A stretch of DNA of 64,000 nt from Falsiroseomonas selenitidurans. GTDB lineage: Bacteria > Pseudomonadota > Alphaproteobacteria > Acetobacterales > Acetobacteraceae. Where the stretch lies: positions 21,092-85,091 of the forward strand of contig NZ_JAAVNE010000022.1 in NCBI RefSeq assembly GCF_012103215.1, given 5' to 3'. A program made the translations under genes and the position numbers. Shown here piece after piece: positions 18,278-28,949 of this stretch. The notes below the pieces were generated by a model, which saw nothing but the letters and a program-made list of their open reading frames with translations, made no database searches and was not told the origin of the DNA. Positions within the stretch are counted from its first letter, which is position 1, and every line of letters begins with the position of its first letter.

Positions 18278-19963
18278 ATGTACAGTTTCCAGGGGCAAAA
18301 AGAGCCGCACGTGAAAGGGCCAGTCCGCGATTTCGTCAGGCCAGGGCCTTGGGCCGGGGCTGGCGCGGAGCTGGGGCTCCTGCCCGCGATTCCCCTGGGC
18401 CTCGCCGGGCAACACCGGCTGGAGGTCGTCCCCGGCTATGGCCTCGGCGATTGGCGGGTTGAGATGGCACTGCCGACGGGCGGGTATTTCGCCCTGCGAT
18501 TCTGGGTCATGCTTCGTCGCATCGAGATCTGCTTCGGGCTGGAGGACGGGACCGAGCAGGTGCATTTCCTGCCCGCGACGGCCATGGGACGACCAGGCGT
18601 GGTGCTGGAGGGTGCGCTGGCAGCCGGCGAATTGCGGCTGACCGCCTGCGGCGCGGCAGCCGGCCGCTGGGCTTGGCCCTGGCCCGGCACGCTGCATGGC
18701 CTGGCCCGGTGCAGCCCCGGCCTGCGCTACACGGTGGTGCGGCAGGTGGCGCCGGCCCTGGCGGAATTCCCCCCGTCGCTGTGGCGCGAACCGCCGGGGA
18801 CCCAGCCCCTTCCGGCAGAGGAGGCACCCGGCAGCTCCGAAATCCGTGCCGCCGGCGTCTTCGACCCGCTCTGGTACGGCGAGACCTACGATCCGCCGGG
18901 GGAGCCGCTGACGCATTACCTGGCAGTGGGGGAGGCGCGGGGCCTGCGCCCGGCCGAGGCGATCCGCCCGGCGGCCCTGTGCTTCGATGCGCAGCGCGGC
19001 ACGCTGGCCGGCACGCTGCACGCCTGCCTGGCCGAGGCCGTGGCAATGCGGCAAGGGCAGGCGCCGCCGGCGCCGGCCATCGCGCTGGGCCGCACCGGGA
19101 TTACCGTCATCATCCCCAACTACCAATATGCCCGCTTCGTGCCGGAGCGCCTGGGGGGAATCCTGCGCCAGACGCATCGGGTGGAGGAGGTGGTCCTGCT
19201 CGATGACGGCTCCACCGATGCCGGTGTCGCCCTGTTCGAGGAGCTCTGCGCCCGCCACAGGGTGCCGGCGCGGGTGGTGCAGTCCGCCAGCAATGGCGGC
19301 AACATCCTGCGGCAGTGGCAGGCGGGCGTGGAGATGGCCGGCGGCGATCTGGTCTGGATCGCGGAGGCGGACGACACCGCGCATCCCGAATTCCTGCGCC
19401 GGATGGCCGGGCGGCTGGAGGGGGCGGCGGATGCCGTGCTCGCCTTCTGCGATTCGCAGCAGATCGACGAGGGAGGGCGCGTCACCCACCCGGACTACAA
19501 GGCCTATTACGCCGATCTGGGCGACACCTTCCTGCAGCAGGACGAGCATTTCGCGGCCCCGGCCTTCCTGGCCGAGGTGCTGTGCCCGCGCAACCTCATC
19601 CTCAACCTCAGCAGCGTGCTCTGGCGGCGCGACGCCCTGCTGGCGGCGCTGCGCCGCCTGGCGCCGGAGGCCGCGCATTATCGCCTCTGCGCCGATTGGC
19701 GCCTTTATGTGGAGGCCTGCGCCCCGGGTGGCGCGGTGCATTACGTGGTGGAGTCGCTGAACCGCCACCGCCGGCATGCCGGCACCATCACCACCCGCAC
19801 GGACCATGGCCGCCACTTGCAGGAGACGCTGCGCGTCTTCGAGACGATGCTGCGCTTCCAGGGCCGCGACCCGGCGATGCTGGCGCGCATGCGCAAGCAC
19901 CTCCGCGCCCTGGGCCAGGCCTGGCAGATCCCGGTGCAACAGGCGCTGGAGCGGATCGGATGA
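18278..19963 (+). CDS. GT2 glycosyltransferase with uncharacterised N-terminal domain
   Basis: A 561-residue protein. Residues 1-190 are unrecognised and beta-rich. A short FDPLWYGETY...PLTHYLAVGEARGLRP motif at about 193-222 matches the segment often found before bacterial GT domains. A GT2 domain begins near 274 (ITVIIPNYQYARFVPERLGGILRQT), with VLLDDGSTD and WIAEADDTAHPEFLRRM giving the D-x-D region, and CADWRLYVEACAPGG as the acceptor-side acid block. The ATG at 18278 has a weak ribosome site; GTG 18311 is an alternative. The stop overlaps the galectin-like gene by four bases, so the two are translated together. Confidence 0.82.
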   Translation: MYSFQGQKEPHVKGPVRDFVRPGPWAGAGAELGLLPAIPLGLAGQHRLEVVPGYGLGDWRVEMALPTGGYFALRFWVMLRRIEICFGLEDGTEQVHFLPATAMGRPGVVLEGALAAGELRLTACGAAAGRWAWPWPGTLHGLARCSPGLRYTVVRQVAPALAEFPPSLWREPPGTQPLPAEEAPGSSEIRAAGVFDPLWYGETYDPPGEPLTHYLAVGEARGLRPAEAIRPAALCFDAQRGTLAGTLHACLAEAVAMRQGQAPPAPAIALGRTGITVIIPNYQYARFVPERLGGILRQTHRVEEVVLLDDGSTDAGVALFEELCARHRVPARVVQSASNGGNILRQWQAGVEMAGGDLVWIAEADDTAHPEFLRRMAGRLEGAADAVLAFCDSQQIDEGGRVTHPDYKAYYADLGDTFLQQDEHFAAPAFLAEVLCPRNLILNLSSVLWRRDALLAALRRLAPEAAHYRLCADWRLYVEACAPGGAVHYVVESLNRHRRHAGTITTRTDHGRHLQETLRVFETMLRFQGRDPAMLARMRKHLRALGQAWQIPVQQALERIG

Positions 19964-20718
19964 TCACAACCCGCCCGGTCTACCGGTTCAACTTCACCGG
20001 GGCCGCGGTGGCGGAGGAAGCGGCGGTCACCTTCTACCAGGGGCGGGACGTCGTCCTGCATGTCCGGATGCGGCGTGCGGCGGAAGGGCTGGTGCTGCTG
20101 GTGAATGACTGGCGCAGCGGCGCCGGCGCGGGAAGCGGCTGGGGCAGGGTGGTGTCGCTGCCCCTGCCGGGTGCGGCGGCACCGCTGGTGGTGGCCGTGC
20201 TGCGCGGCGCCGGTCGGGTGGAGCTGGAGGTGGAAGGCCATGGCCGGCTGGGCTTCGCGCGGCTGCCCGGCCTGGCGGCCGTCTCCGCCCCGGTGCATGA
20301 CGCGGCATTCATTTCGCTGCTGCCGGCGGAGCCGCCGCCGCCGCTGCCGCGCCATTGCGCCAGCTTTCTGTTCCAGGACAAGGCCATCGAGCTTGGCCAG
20401 GCGGTGACCTTCCAGGGCGAGGGCGGCGTGCTGCTGCACCTCGACCTGCGACCCGACCCGGAACTGGGGCCGGGCCAGTTGGCGCTGGTGGTGAACGACG
20501 CGCCGCAGGGCGTCTGGGGCGAGGAGCTTCGCCTGGGGCTGCGTGAGACGCCCGGGATGGCGGGCATCGCCGTGAGCCTGCATGAGGGCCCGGCGGGGAT
20601 GATCCTCGGCGTGCCGGATGGGCGCTGCCTGGTCTTCCCCCGGCTCGCCAGCCTGGCCGGCGCCGACCCGCCCCGGGTCCCCTCCGGCGTGACGCTGCTG
20701 CCCCACGGCCTCGCCTGA
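19960..20718 (+). CDS. Tandem galectin-like domain protein
   Basis: This 252-residue protein is two galectin-like units. The second is nearly canonical: H160-x3-R164, V177-x-N179, W186, E189 and R191. The H-R, N-W, W-E and E-R gaps of 4, 7, 3 and 2 residues are those of animal galectins, and it is followed by VSLHEGPAGMILGVPDG and a VFPRL strand. The first unit keeps H34, R38, N49 and W61 but has an insertion before the tryptophan and lacks the glutamate. There is no signal peptide or membrane segment. It is coupled (ATGA) to the preceding GT2 gene, so it may bind beta-galactoside-like parts of the local polysaccharide. The family call is from motif spacing only. Confidence 0.7.
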   Translation: MITTRPVYRFNFTGAAVAEEAAVTFYQGRDVVLHVRMRRAAEGLVLLVNDWRSGAGAGSGWGRVVSLPLPGAAAPLVVAVLRGAGRVELEVEGHGRLGFARLPGLAAVSAPVHDAAFISLLPAEPPPPLPRHCASFLFQDKAIELGQAVTFQGEGGVLLHLDLRPDPELGPGQLALVVNDAPQGVWGEELRLGLRETPGMAGIAVSLHEGPAGMILGVPDGRCLVFPRLASLAGADPPRVPSGVTLLPHGLA

Positions 20719-20781
20719 TCCCCCTGGACAGGGCGCGTCCCCCTGGCAAGCTGCGCGCCTTGCCCGGGAAGGACCCCAGCG

Positions 20782-21981
20782 ATGACCGCCGACGTGATCG
20801 AAGCCGTGAAGGCCTGGCAGCCGGCGCTGGCGGCCATTCGCCGGGACATCCACGCCCACCCGGAGATGGGGATGGAGGAGGTGCGCACCGCTGCCCTGGT
20901 GGCGCGGGAACTGCGCGCGATGGGTGTGGAGGTGGAGGAAGGCGTCGGCAGGCTCGGCGTGGTCGGCACCATCCGCGGCACCAGGCCCGGGCAGCGGGTG
21001 ATCGGCCTGCGGGCGGACATGGACGCGCTGCAGATCGCGGAGCAGACGGGCAAACCCTGGGCCTCCACCACGCCCGGCACCATGCATGCCTGTGGCCATG
21101 ACGGGCACACCACCATGCTGCTGGGCGCGGCACGCTGGCTGTCGGAGCACCGCGACTTCGCCGGCACGGTGCACCTGATCTTCCAGCCTGCCGAGGAAGG
21201 CCGGGGCGGCGCCCGGGCGATGCTGGCGGACGGGCTGTTCGACCGCTTTCCCTGCGATGCCGTCTATGGGCTGCACAACAAGCCGACCCTGCCGGCAGGG
21301 CGCTTCGCCACCCGCAAGGGCCCGGCGCTGGCGGCGGCGGACCGCTTCACGGTGACCTTCCACGGCACCGGCGGGCATGGCGGGTCCACCCCGCACCTGG
21401 CCACGGACGTCACCATCGTGCAGGCGCATTTCGTGCTGGCGCTGCAGACCATCATCGGCCGCAACGTCGCCGCGGTGGAGGCGGCGGTGCTCAGCGTGGG
21501 CTCGATCCAGGGCGGCTCCCCGATTTCCTCCAACGTCATGCCGGCGGCGCTGACGGTGACCGGCACCGCGCGCAGCTACACCCCTGCGGTGCGGGACCTG
21601 CTGGAACGGCGGATCGGCGAACTGGCGCAGGGCCTTGCCATGGCACATGGCTGCACGGCGGAGGCGATCTACCATCGCGGCGTGCCGGCGCTGGTGAACC
21701 ATGCGGAGCAGACGGAGCTTGCCGTGGCCGCCGCCGCGGCGCTGGTGGGCGAGGCGGCGGTGGATGCGGCCTTCCCGCCGGTGACGGGGGCGGAGGATTT
21801 CGCGCTGATGCTGGAGGCGCGGCCGGGCGCCTTCATGTTCATCGGCGGCGGCAATGGGCCGGACGGCACCTCGCCCAACCTGCACACGCCGCATTTCGAC
21901 TTCAACGACGACATCATCCCGATGGGCGTCGCCTATTGGGTCAGCGTCGTGGACCAGGAACTGGGGCAACAGCGCCGCTGA
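20782..21981 (+). CDS. M20-family amidohydrolase (hippurate hydrolase/IAA-amino acid hydrolase type)
   Basis: A 399-residue metal-dependent hydrolase. RRDIHAHPEMGMEE (about 20-33), LRADMDAL, MHACGHDGHTTMLLGAA (about 101-117) and PAEEGRGGA hold the dinuclear metal ligands; FHGTGGHGG begins the dimerisation insert and GAEDFALMLE supplies the last ligand region. Family members cleave N-acyl amino acids such as hippurate. It stands 167 bases before a Dpp-type peptide transporter on the same strand, so it may process the imported substrate. No signal peptide: cytoplasmic. Confidence 0.9.
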   Translation: MTADVIEAVKAWQPALAAIRRDIHAHPEMGMEEVRTAALVARELRAMGVEVEEGVGRLGVVGTIRGTRPGQRVIGLRADMDALQIAEQTGKPWASTTPGTMHACGHDGHTTMLLGAARWLSEHRDFAGTVHLIFQPAEEGRGGARAMLADGLFDRFPCDAVYGLHNKPTLPAGRFATRKGPALAAADRFTVTFHGTGGHGGSTPHLATDVTIVQAHFVLALQTIIGRNVAAVEAAVLSVGSIQGGSPISSNVMPAALTVTGTARSYTPAVRDLLERRIGELAQGLAMAHGCTAEAIYHRGVPALVNHAEQTELAVAAAAALVGEAAVDAAFPPVTGAEDFALMLEARPGAFMFIGGGNGPDGTSPNLHTPHFDFNDDIIPMGVAYWVSVVDQELGQQRR

Positions 21982-22148
21982 TCTGCCGCATCGGAGGGCA
22001 GGCCCGCGCGAAACGGCAAGGCCGTGATCGAAAAAGGGGGTGCGAGGCGGCGCCGGCTTGCTGTAGCGTTCTTGAAACAGGGGCCTGCGGGCAGCCGGGC
22101 GGTCTCATCAGACCCGGCGCCCCGGGCGGCAAGTCGGGAGAGTTGGGG

Positions 22149-23939
22149 ATGACGGAAGACGATCTGCGTCAGATGATCGGCCGCGTGCAGCGCGGCACGC
22201 TGACGCGCCGTGGCTTCGTGCGGCGCATGGCGGCGGTGGGGCTGACGGCGCCGATGGCGACGCAGCTTCTGGCCATCGCAGGCGCCGCGCCGGCCGCGGC
22301 GCAGACCGCCTCCGCCTATCCGTCGCGGCGCGGCGGCGGGGCGCTGAAGGTGCTGTACTGGCAGGGCGCGACGCTGCTGAACCCGCATTTCGCGGTCGGC
22401 ACCAAGGACCAGGACGGCAGCCGCGCCTTCTACGAGCCGCTGGCCGGCTGGGCGCAGGACGGCACGCTGGAGCCGATCCTGGCCGCCGAGATTCCGTCGC
22501 GCGAGAATGGCGGGCTGGCGGCCGATGGCCGCTCCGTGACCTGGAAGCTGAAGCGCGGCGTGAAGTGGCATGACGGGCAGGACTTCACCGCCGACGACGC
22601 CGTGTTCAACTGGGAATATGCCAAGGACCCGGCCACCGCCTCCGTCACCACCGGCAGCTACCGCGACGTGAACGTGGTGAAGGTGGACGACTACACGGTG
22701 CGGGTGGAGTTCCAGAAGCCGACGCCGTTCTGGGCGGATGCCTTCGTCGGCTCCCGCGGGATGATGATCCCGAAGCACCTGTTCAAGGACTACATGGGTG
22801 CCAAGTCCCGCGAGGCCCCGGCCAATCTGCGCCCGGTCGGCACCAGTGGCTACAAATTCTCGGAATTCCAGCCTGGCGACATGCTGCGCGGCGAGGCCAA
22901 CGCCAGCTACCACATGCCGAACCGCCCCTTCTTCGACACGCTGGAGGTGAAGGGCGGCGGCGATGCCGTCTCCGCCGCGCGCGCCGTGCTGCAGACCGGT
23001 GAATTCGACTATGCCTGGAACATGCAGGTGGAGGATGCGATCCTCAAGCGGCTGGAAGCCAATGGCCGCGGCAAGGTGAACATTGTGCCCGGCGGCGGCA
23101 TCGAGTTCATCCAGCTGCACACGCGCGACCCCTGGAACGAGGTGAATGGCGAGCGCGCCAGCCTGGACTCCACCCACCCCACGCTGTCCGACCCCAAGGT
23201 GCGGGAGGCGCTGTCGCTGCTGTGCGACCGCAACGCGCTGGAGCAGTTCATCTACGGCCGCGGCGGCCCCGCCACCGCCAATTTCCTGAACAACCCGCCG
23301 CGCTTCCGCTCACCCAACACGAAGTTCGAGTTCAACATCGCCAAGGCGAATGAGATCCTGGACGCGGCGGGCTATACGCGCGGCGCGGACGGCATCCGGG
23401 CCAAGGACGGCAAGCGGCTGAAGTTCGTCTACCAGACCTCCATCAACACGCCGCGCCAGCGCACCCAGGCCGTCATCAAGCAGGCAGCGCAGCGGGCCGG
23501 CATCGACATCGAGGTGAAGGCCGTCACCGCTTCCGTCTTCTTCTCCTCGGACGTCGCGAACCCGGACACCTACACGAAGTTCTTCAGCGACATCCAGATG
23601 TACACCACCACGATGCCGCAGGCCGACCCGCAGCTGTTCATGAACCAGTATGTGTCGTGGGAGATGTCGACCAAGGCCAATTCCTGGCAGGGCCGCAACA
23701 TCATCCGCTGGAAGAGCGACGAATACGACGCCGCCTACCGCGCCGCGGAAGGGGAGTTGGATCCGGTGAAGCGCGCCGCGCTGTTCATCCGCATGAACGA
23801 CCTGATCGTGGGCTCCAACCACGTCATCCCGCTGGTCGGCCGGCCGACCGTCTCGGCCAGCCTGAACACGCTGACCCACAAGCTGAGCGCCTGGGATCTC
23901 ACCTTCGGCTTCCTGCACGACTGGCATCGCGCGGCTTGA
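22149..23939 (+). CDS. Peptide-type ABC transporter substrate-binding protein (SBP family 5)
   Basis: A 596-residue periplasmic receptor of the DppA/OppA class. After MTEDDLRQMIGRVQRG comes a twin-arginine leader (LTRRGFVRRMAAVGL, ending near AAPAAAQ), so export is probably by Tat. The body has FYEPLAGWAQDG, WKLKRGVKWHDGQDFTADDAVF (the family 5 signature) and VREALSLLCDRNAL. The start at 22149 follows GTTGGGG; longer frames upstream run into the M20 gene's 3' end. It opens a five-gene transporter set with two permeases and two ATPases. Ligand is unknown; the neighbouring hydrolase hints at acylated amino acids or peptides. Confidence 0.9.
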   Translation: MTEDDLRQMIGRVQRGTLTRRGFVRRMAAVGLTAPMATQLLAIAGAAPAAAQTASAYPSRRGGGALKVLYWQGATLLNPHFAVGTKDQDGSRAFYEPLAGWAQDGTLEPILAAEIPSRENGGLAADGRSVTWKLKRGVKWHDGQDFTADDAVFNWEYAKDPATASVTTGSYRDVNVVKVDDYTVRVEFQKPTPFWADAFVGSRGMMIPKHLFKDYMGAKSREAPANLRPVGTSGYKFSEFQPGDMLRGEANASYHMPNRPFFDTLEVKGGGDAVSAARAVLQTGEFDYAWNMQVEDAILKRLEANGRGKVNIVPGGGIEFIQLHTRDPWNEVNGERASLDSTHPTLSDPKVREALSLLCDRNALEQFIYGRGGPATANFLNNPPRFRSPNTKFEFNIAKANEILDAAGYTRGADGIRAKDGKRLKFVYQTSINTPRQRTQAVIKQAAQRAGIDIEVKAVTASVFFSSDVANPDTYTKFFSDIQMYTTTMPQADPQLFMNQYVSWEMSTKANSWQGRNIIRWKSDEYDAAYRAAEGELDPVKRAALFIRMNDLIVGSNHVIPLVGRPTVSASLNTLTHKLSAWDLTFGFLHDWHRAA

Positions 23940-23958
23940 TCCCCGGCCGCGTCCCGAC

Positions 23959-24918
23959 GTGACCAACTACGTCGTCCGTCGCCTGTTGATCGCGATCCCG
24001 AGCCTGCTCGGGATCAGCGTCATCCTCTTCACCGTGCTCGCCCTGGCCCCGGGCGACCCCTTCGAGGAGCTGGCCACCAACCCCGCCATCCCGCCGGATG
24101 TGCGGGCGGCGCTGCGCGCCAGCCTGGGTCTCGATGACCCGGTCTGGACGCGCTATTTCAGCTGGCTGACCGCCATGCTGCGTGGCGACTGGGGGTATTC
24201 CTTCGTCAGCCGCGTGAATGTCGACCAGCTGATCCTGGCCCGGCTGCCGACCACGCTGGCGATCATCGGCGCCTCCCAGGTCCTGGCGCTGGCGATCGCG
24301 CTGCCGGTCGGCGTGATGGCGGCGACGCGGCCCTATTCCGTGTTCGACCAGGTGGCGAACACGCTGGCCTTCATCGGCTTCTCGCTGCCCACCTTCTTCA
24401 CCGGCCTGCTGCTGATCCTGCTGTTCTCCATCACGCTGGACTGGCTGCCCTTCGTCTACCGGGCGGACCTCACCTCCACCGGCTGGACCTGGTGGGGGGA
24501 GCAGATCCGGCAATCCATCATGCCGGTCGCCGTGCTCGGCCTGTTCCAGGGCGCCGCCTGGACGCGCTTCGTGCGCTCCGCCGTGCTGGACGTGATCCGG
24601 CTGGACCATGTGACGACGGCGCGCGCCAAGGGCCTGCCGGAAGGCAGCGTCACGCTGCGCCATGTGGTGCGCAACGCGCTGATCCCGGTGGTGACGCTGG
24701 TGGCGCTGCAGATGCCCACCGTGTTCGGCGGCGCCATCGTGACGGAGCAGATCTTCCGCGTGCCCGGCATCGGCTCCCTGCTCATCAGTGCCATCCTGGC
24801 CAACGACACGCCCGTGATCATGGCCGTCACCTTCGTCTTCGCGGGGCTCGTCATCTTCTTCAACCTGTTGGCGGATGTGATCTATGGCTGGCTCGACCCT
24901 CGCATCAGCTACAGCTAG
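23959..24918 (+). CDS. Peptide ABC transporter permease (DppB type)
   Basis: A 319-residue membrane protein with about six hydrophobic segments, beginning at a GTG: MTNYVVRRLLIAIPSLLGISVILF, the usual DppB opening. LALAPGDPFEEL, GLDDPVWTRYFSW and the cytoplasmic EAA loop near THVTTARAKGLPEGSVTLRHVVRNALIPV are conserved. It lies 19 bases after the substrate-binding gene and overlaps the next permease by 35 bases. Confidence 0.92.
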   Translation: MTNYVVRRLLIAIPSLLGISVILFTVLALAPGDPFEELATNPAIPPDVRAALRASLGLDDPVWTRYFSWLTAMLRGDWGYSFVSRVNVDQLILARLPTTLAIIGASQVLALAIALPVGVMAATRPYSVFDQVANTLAFIGFSLPTFFTGLLLILLFSITLDWLPFVYRADLTSTGWTWWGEQIRQSIMPVAVLGLFQGAAWTRFVRSAVLDVIRLDHVTTARAKGLPEGSVTLRHVVRNALIPVVTLVALQMPTVFGGAIVTEQIFRVPGIGSLLISAILANDTPVIMAVTFVFAGLVIFFNLLADVIYGWLDPRISYS

Positions 24919-25809
24919 CCCCGCCGCCGCCCGGCCGCGCGTGACGCCGGGCGCGGAAGCCTGGCGGCGCTTCCGCAAGCACCGGCTGGCGGTGGTCAGC
25001 CTGGTGCTGCTGAGCGGCATCGTGCTGGCGGTGCTGGTCGGGCCGCTGGTCTGGACCCTGCCGGTGGACGAGATCGACTTCTCCGCGCAGTTGCAGAGCC
25101 CTAGCTGGGCGCACCCCTTCGGCACGGATGATCTGGGCCAGGACATCCTGGCCCGCGTGCTGCATGGCGGGCGCATCTCGCTGGCCGTGGGCGTCGCCGC
25201 CATGCTGGTCGCGGTCTGCGTCGGCGTGCTGGTGGGCGCCATCGCCGGCATGTCGCGCGGCCGCGTGGATGCGGCGCTGATGTGGCTGACCGACCTGTTC
25301 CTGTCGCTGCCGGAGCTGCCGCTGCTGCTGCTCATCATCTACCTGTTCCGCGACGGGCTGGGGCAGATCGTGGGGCCGGAGGCCGGCGTCTTCATCATGA
25401 TCGTCGCCGTCATCGGCGGCTTCCGCTGGATGCCGGTGGCCCGCCTGGTGCGCGCGCAGTTCTTCTCGCTGCGGGAGAAGGAATTCGTCGAGGCCGCGCG
25501 CGCCCTCGGCGCCTCCCGCCCCCGGCTGGTGGTGCGGCACATCCTGCCCAACGCGCTGGGGCCGGTGATCGTGGCGGCGACCATCGACGTGGCGGCGGCG
25601 ATCATCGCCGAGAGCACGCTGTCCTTCCTCGGCCTCGGATTCCCGCCGGACATCCCGACCTGGGGGCGGCTGCTGTTCGATGCCAAGGACAATCTGGACT
25701 TCGCGCCGCATTGGGCGATCTTCCCCGGGCTCGCCATCTTCCTGACGGTGCTGACGATCAACTTCATCGGCGACGGCCTGCGCGACGCGCTCGACCCGAG
25801 GCGCGTGCT

Positions 25810-25813
<4 letters not shown>
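24884..25813 (+). CDS. Peptide ABC transporter permease (DppC type)
   Basis: A 309-residue inner-membrane permease. The DppC features are an N-terminal helix ([19 protein letters not shown]), [24 protein letters not shown], and the EAA loop [30 protein letters not shown]. The ATG at 24884 lies inside the dppB-type gene (35-base overlap), giving a Ser/Ala/Pro-rich start; a start nearer residue 20 cannot be excluded. Its stop overlaps the next ATPase start (GTGA). Confidence 0.9.
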
Positions 25814-26837
<1,024 letters not shown>

Positions 26838-26841
<4 letters not shown>

Positions 26842-27812
26842 CCGAGCCGCTGCTGCGCGTGCAGGACCTGCAGAAGCGCTTCGCCGTGCGCGGTGGCCTG
26901 CTGCGCCGCATGGTGGAGGAGGTGCACGCCGTCTCCGGCGTCAGCTTCGACCTGGCGCAGGGGGAGACGCTGGGCCTGGTGGGCGAATCCGGCTGCGGCA
27001 AATCCACCACCGGAAGGCTGATCCTGCGGCTGATGGAACCCAGCGCCGGCCAGGTGTGGTTCGAGGGGCAGGAGGTGACGGCGATGGACCGCCACCAGCT
27101 TTCCCGGCTGCGCCGCGACATGCAGATCATCTTCCAGGACCCCTTCGCCAGCCTCAACCCGCGCATGACGGTGGGCGCCATCATCGGCGAGGCGCTGGTG
27201 ATCCACAGCCTGGCGAAATCCCGCGCGGAGCGCGAGGACCGGGTGGTGGAGCTGCTGGAGACGGTGGGCATGAATGCCGACCAGATGCGCCGCTTCCCGC
27301 ATGAATTCAGCGGCGGCCAGCGCCAGCGCATCGGCATCGCCCGCGCCCTGGCGGTCTCCCCCAAGCTGGTGGTCTGCGACGAGCCGGTCTCCGCGCTGGA
27401 TGTCTCGATCCAGGCGCAGGTGGTGAACCTGCTGGAAGACCTGCAGGCGAAGTTCGGCCTGACCTACCTGTTCATCGCGCATGACCTGTCGGTGGTGGAG
27501 CATATCAGCAACCGCGTCGCGGTGATGTATCTCGGGCGGATCGTGGAGATCGCCTCCGCCCGCGACCTCTACGCCAACCCGGTGCACCCCTACACGGAAG
27601 CGCTGCTGAGCGCCGTGCCGATCCCGGACCCGACGGTGAAGCGCCAGCGCATCCGGCTGAAGGGCGACGTGCCGAGCCCGCTGAACCCGCCCAGCGGCTG
27701 CCATTTCCACACCCGCTGCCCGATCGCGAAGGCGGATCCCTGCCAGACGGTGGTGCCGGAATTGCGGGAAGTGGCGCCCGGCCATTTCGCTTCCTGCCAC
27801 CTGCGGGGGTAG
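26838..27812 (+). CDS. Peptide ABC transporter ATPase (DppF type)
   Basis: A 324-residue second ATPase that pairs with the previous one. It shows [39 protein letters not shown] and the C-terminal [15 protein letters not shown] cluster. The ATG overlaps the preceding stop (ATGA). It ends the operon; the convergent mod operon starts 43 bases further on. Confidence 0.93.
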
Positions 27813-27855
27813 GGCGAAGGCCATTGGGGGCGATCGGCCGGATCCCCGCAGCCGG

Positions 27856-28947
27856 CTACCGCACCCCGCCCAGATGGTCGAAAGTCACCGCCTTCAGCAG
27901 CGCCCAGACCGGAATCCCCGGCCGCAGCGCCAGGCGGGCCACGCTGTCCTCCGTGAGGCGGGCCAGCAGGGTGCTGGGGCCGACGGCCAGGCGCACGAAG
28001 ACCTCCTGCGGCGCGCTGCCGGGGGCCAGGTCCTGGATCACGGCGGGCAGGATGTTGCGCGTCGACAGGCCGCGCGGTTCCGCCACCGCCAGGGCCACGT
28101 CGCGGGCGCGGATGCGCAGGCGCAGCCGGGTGCCCGGCGGCTCCGGCCGTGCGGTGGCCAGCAGCGTGCCGCCGGGAAAGTCCAGCCGGGTCAGCCCGCC
28201 GGGATCGGTCGCCGCCACCGTGCAGGGCAGCAGCACGCCGGCATCGCGCCGCGCGGCCAGCGGCAGGTCGGTGCGGGTGGCGAGGTCCTCCACCGCGCCC
28301 TCTGCCAGCACCCGGCCGTCGCGCAGCAGCACCAGCCGGTCGGCCAGCGCGTCCACCTCCTCCAGCGCATGGGTCACGTAGAGGATGGGCAGGCGGGCGG
28401 CGTCGCGCAGCCGGGCGAGGAAGGGCAGCACCTCCGCCCGCCTGCCCGCATCCAGCGCCGCCAGCGGCTCATCCATCAGCAGCAGGCAGGGGCGGGCGAG
28501 CAGGGCGCGGCCGAGCGCCACGCGCTGGCGCTCCCCGCCCGAAAGCCCGGCGGGGCGGCGGGCCAGCAACGCCTCCAGCCCCAGCAGCGCCACCACCTCC
28601 GCCATCCCGGGGCCGGTGGCGTCGCGCGGCGCGCGCGTCAGCCCGTAGCGCAGGTTGCTGGCGACGCTGAGATGCGGGAACAGCCGCGCATCCTGGAACA
28701 CCACGCCGCAGCGCCGGGCTTCCGGCGGCAGGAACACCCGCCGCGCCGTGTCCACCAGCACGGTGCCGCCCAGCACCACGCGCCCCGCATCCGGCCGCAG
28801 CAGCCCGGCGACGATGGACAGCAGGGTGGATTTGCCGCAGCCGGAAGGGCCGAACAGCGCCGTCACGCCGGCCTCCGCCACCGTGAAGCCGGCATCCAGC
28901 GCGAAGCCGTCCCGCCCGTAGCGGTGGCGGACCGAGACCTCCAGCAT
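27856..28947 (-). CDS. modC: Molybdate ABC transporter ATPase ModC
   Basis: A 363-residue ATPase. FGPSGCGKSTLLS is Walker A, LSGGERQRVALGRALL the signature, LLLMDEPLAALD Walker B and VTHALEEVDALADR the switch region. About 290-360 forms a TOBE-like molybdate-sensing domain (STRNILPAVI...VFVRLAVGPSTLLARLTEDSV). Start 28947 (MLEVSVRHRYG) lies two bases after the modB stop. The transporter feeds molybdenum cofactor synthesis, which the molybdoenzyme at 2.2-4.5 kb would need. Confidence 0.94.
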   Translation of the reverse strand: MLEVSVRHRYGRDGFALDAGFTVAEAGVTALFGPSGCGKSTLLSIVAGLLRPDAGRVVLGGTVLVDTARRVFLPPEARRCGVVFQDARLFPHLSVASNLRYGLTRAPRDATGPGMAEVVALLGLEALLARRPAGLSGGERQRVALGRALLARPCLLLMDEPLAALDAGRRAEVLPFLARLRDAARLPILYVTHALEEVDALADRLVLLRDGRVLAEGAVEDLATRTDLPLAARRDAGVLLPCTVAATDPGGLTRLDFPGGTLLATARPEPPGTRLRLRIRARDVALAVAEPRGLSTRNILPAVIQDLAPGSAPQEVFVRLAVGPSTLLARLTEDSVARLALRPGIPVWALLKAVTFDHLGGVR

Positions 28948-28949
28948 GC

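Noticed and set aside
18278..18850. A possible third galectin-like domain at the start of the second GT2 protein
   Set aside because: The region is beta-rich, but the H-x3-R and N-x6-W-x2-E-x-R pattern is absent.
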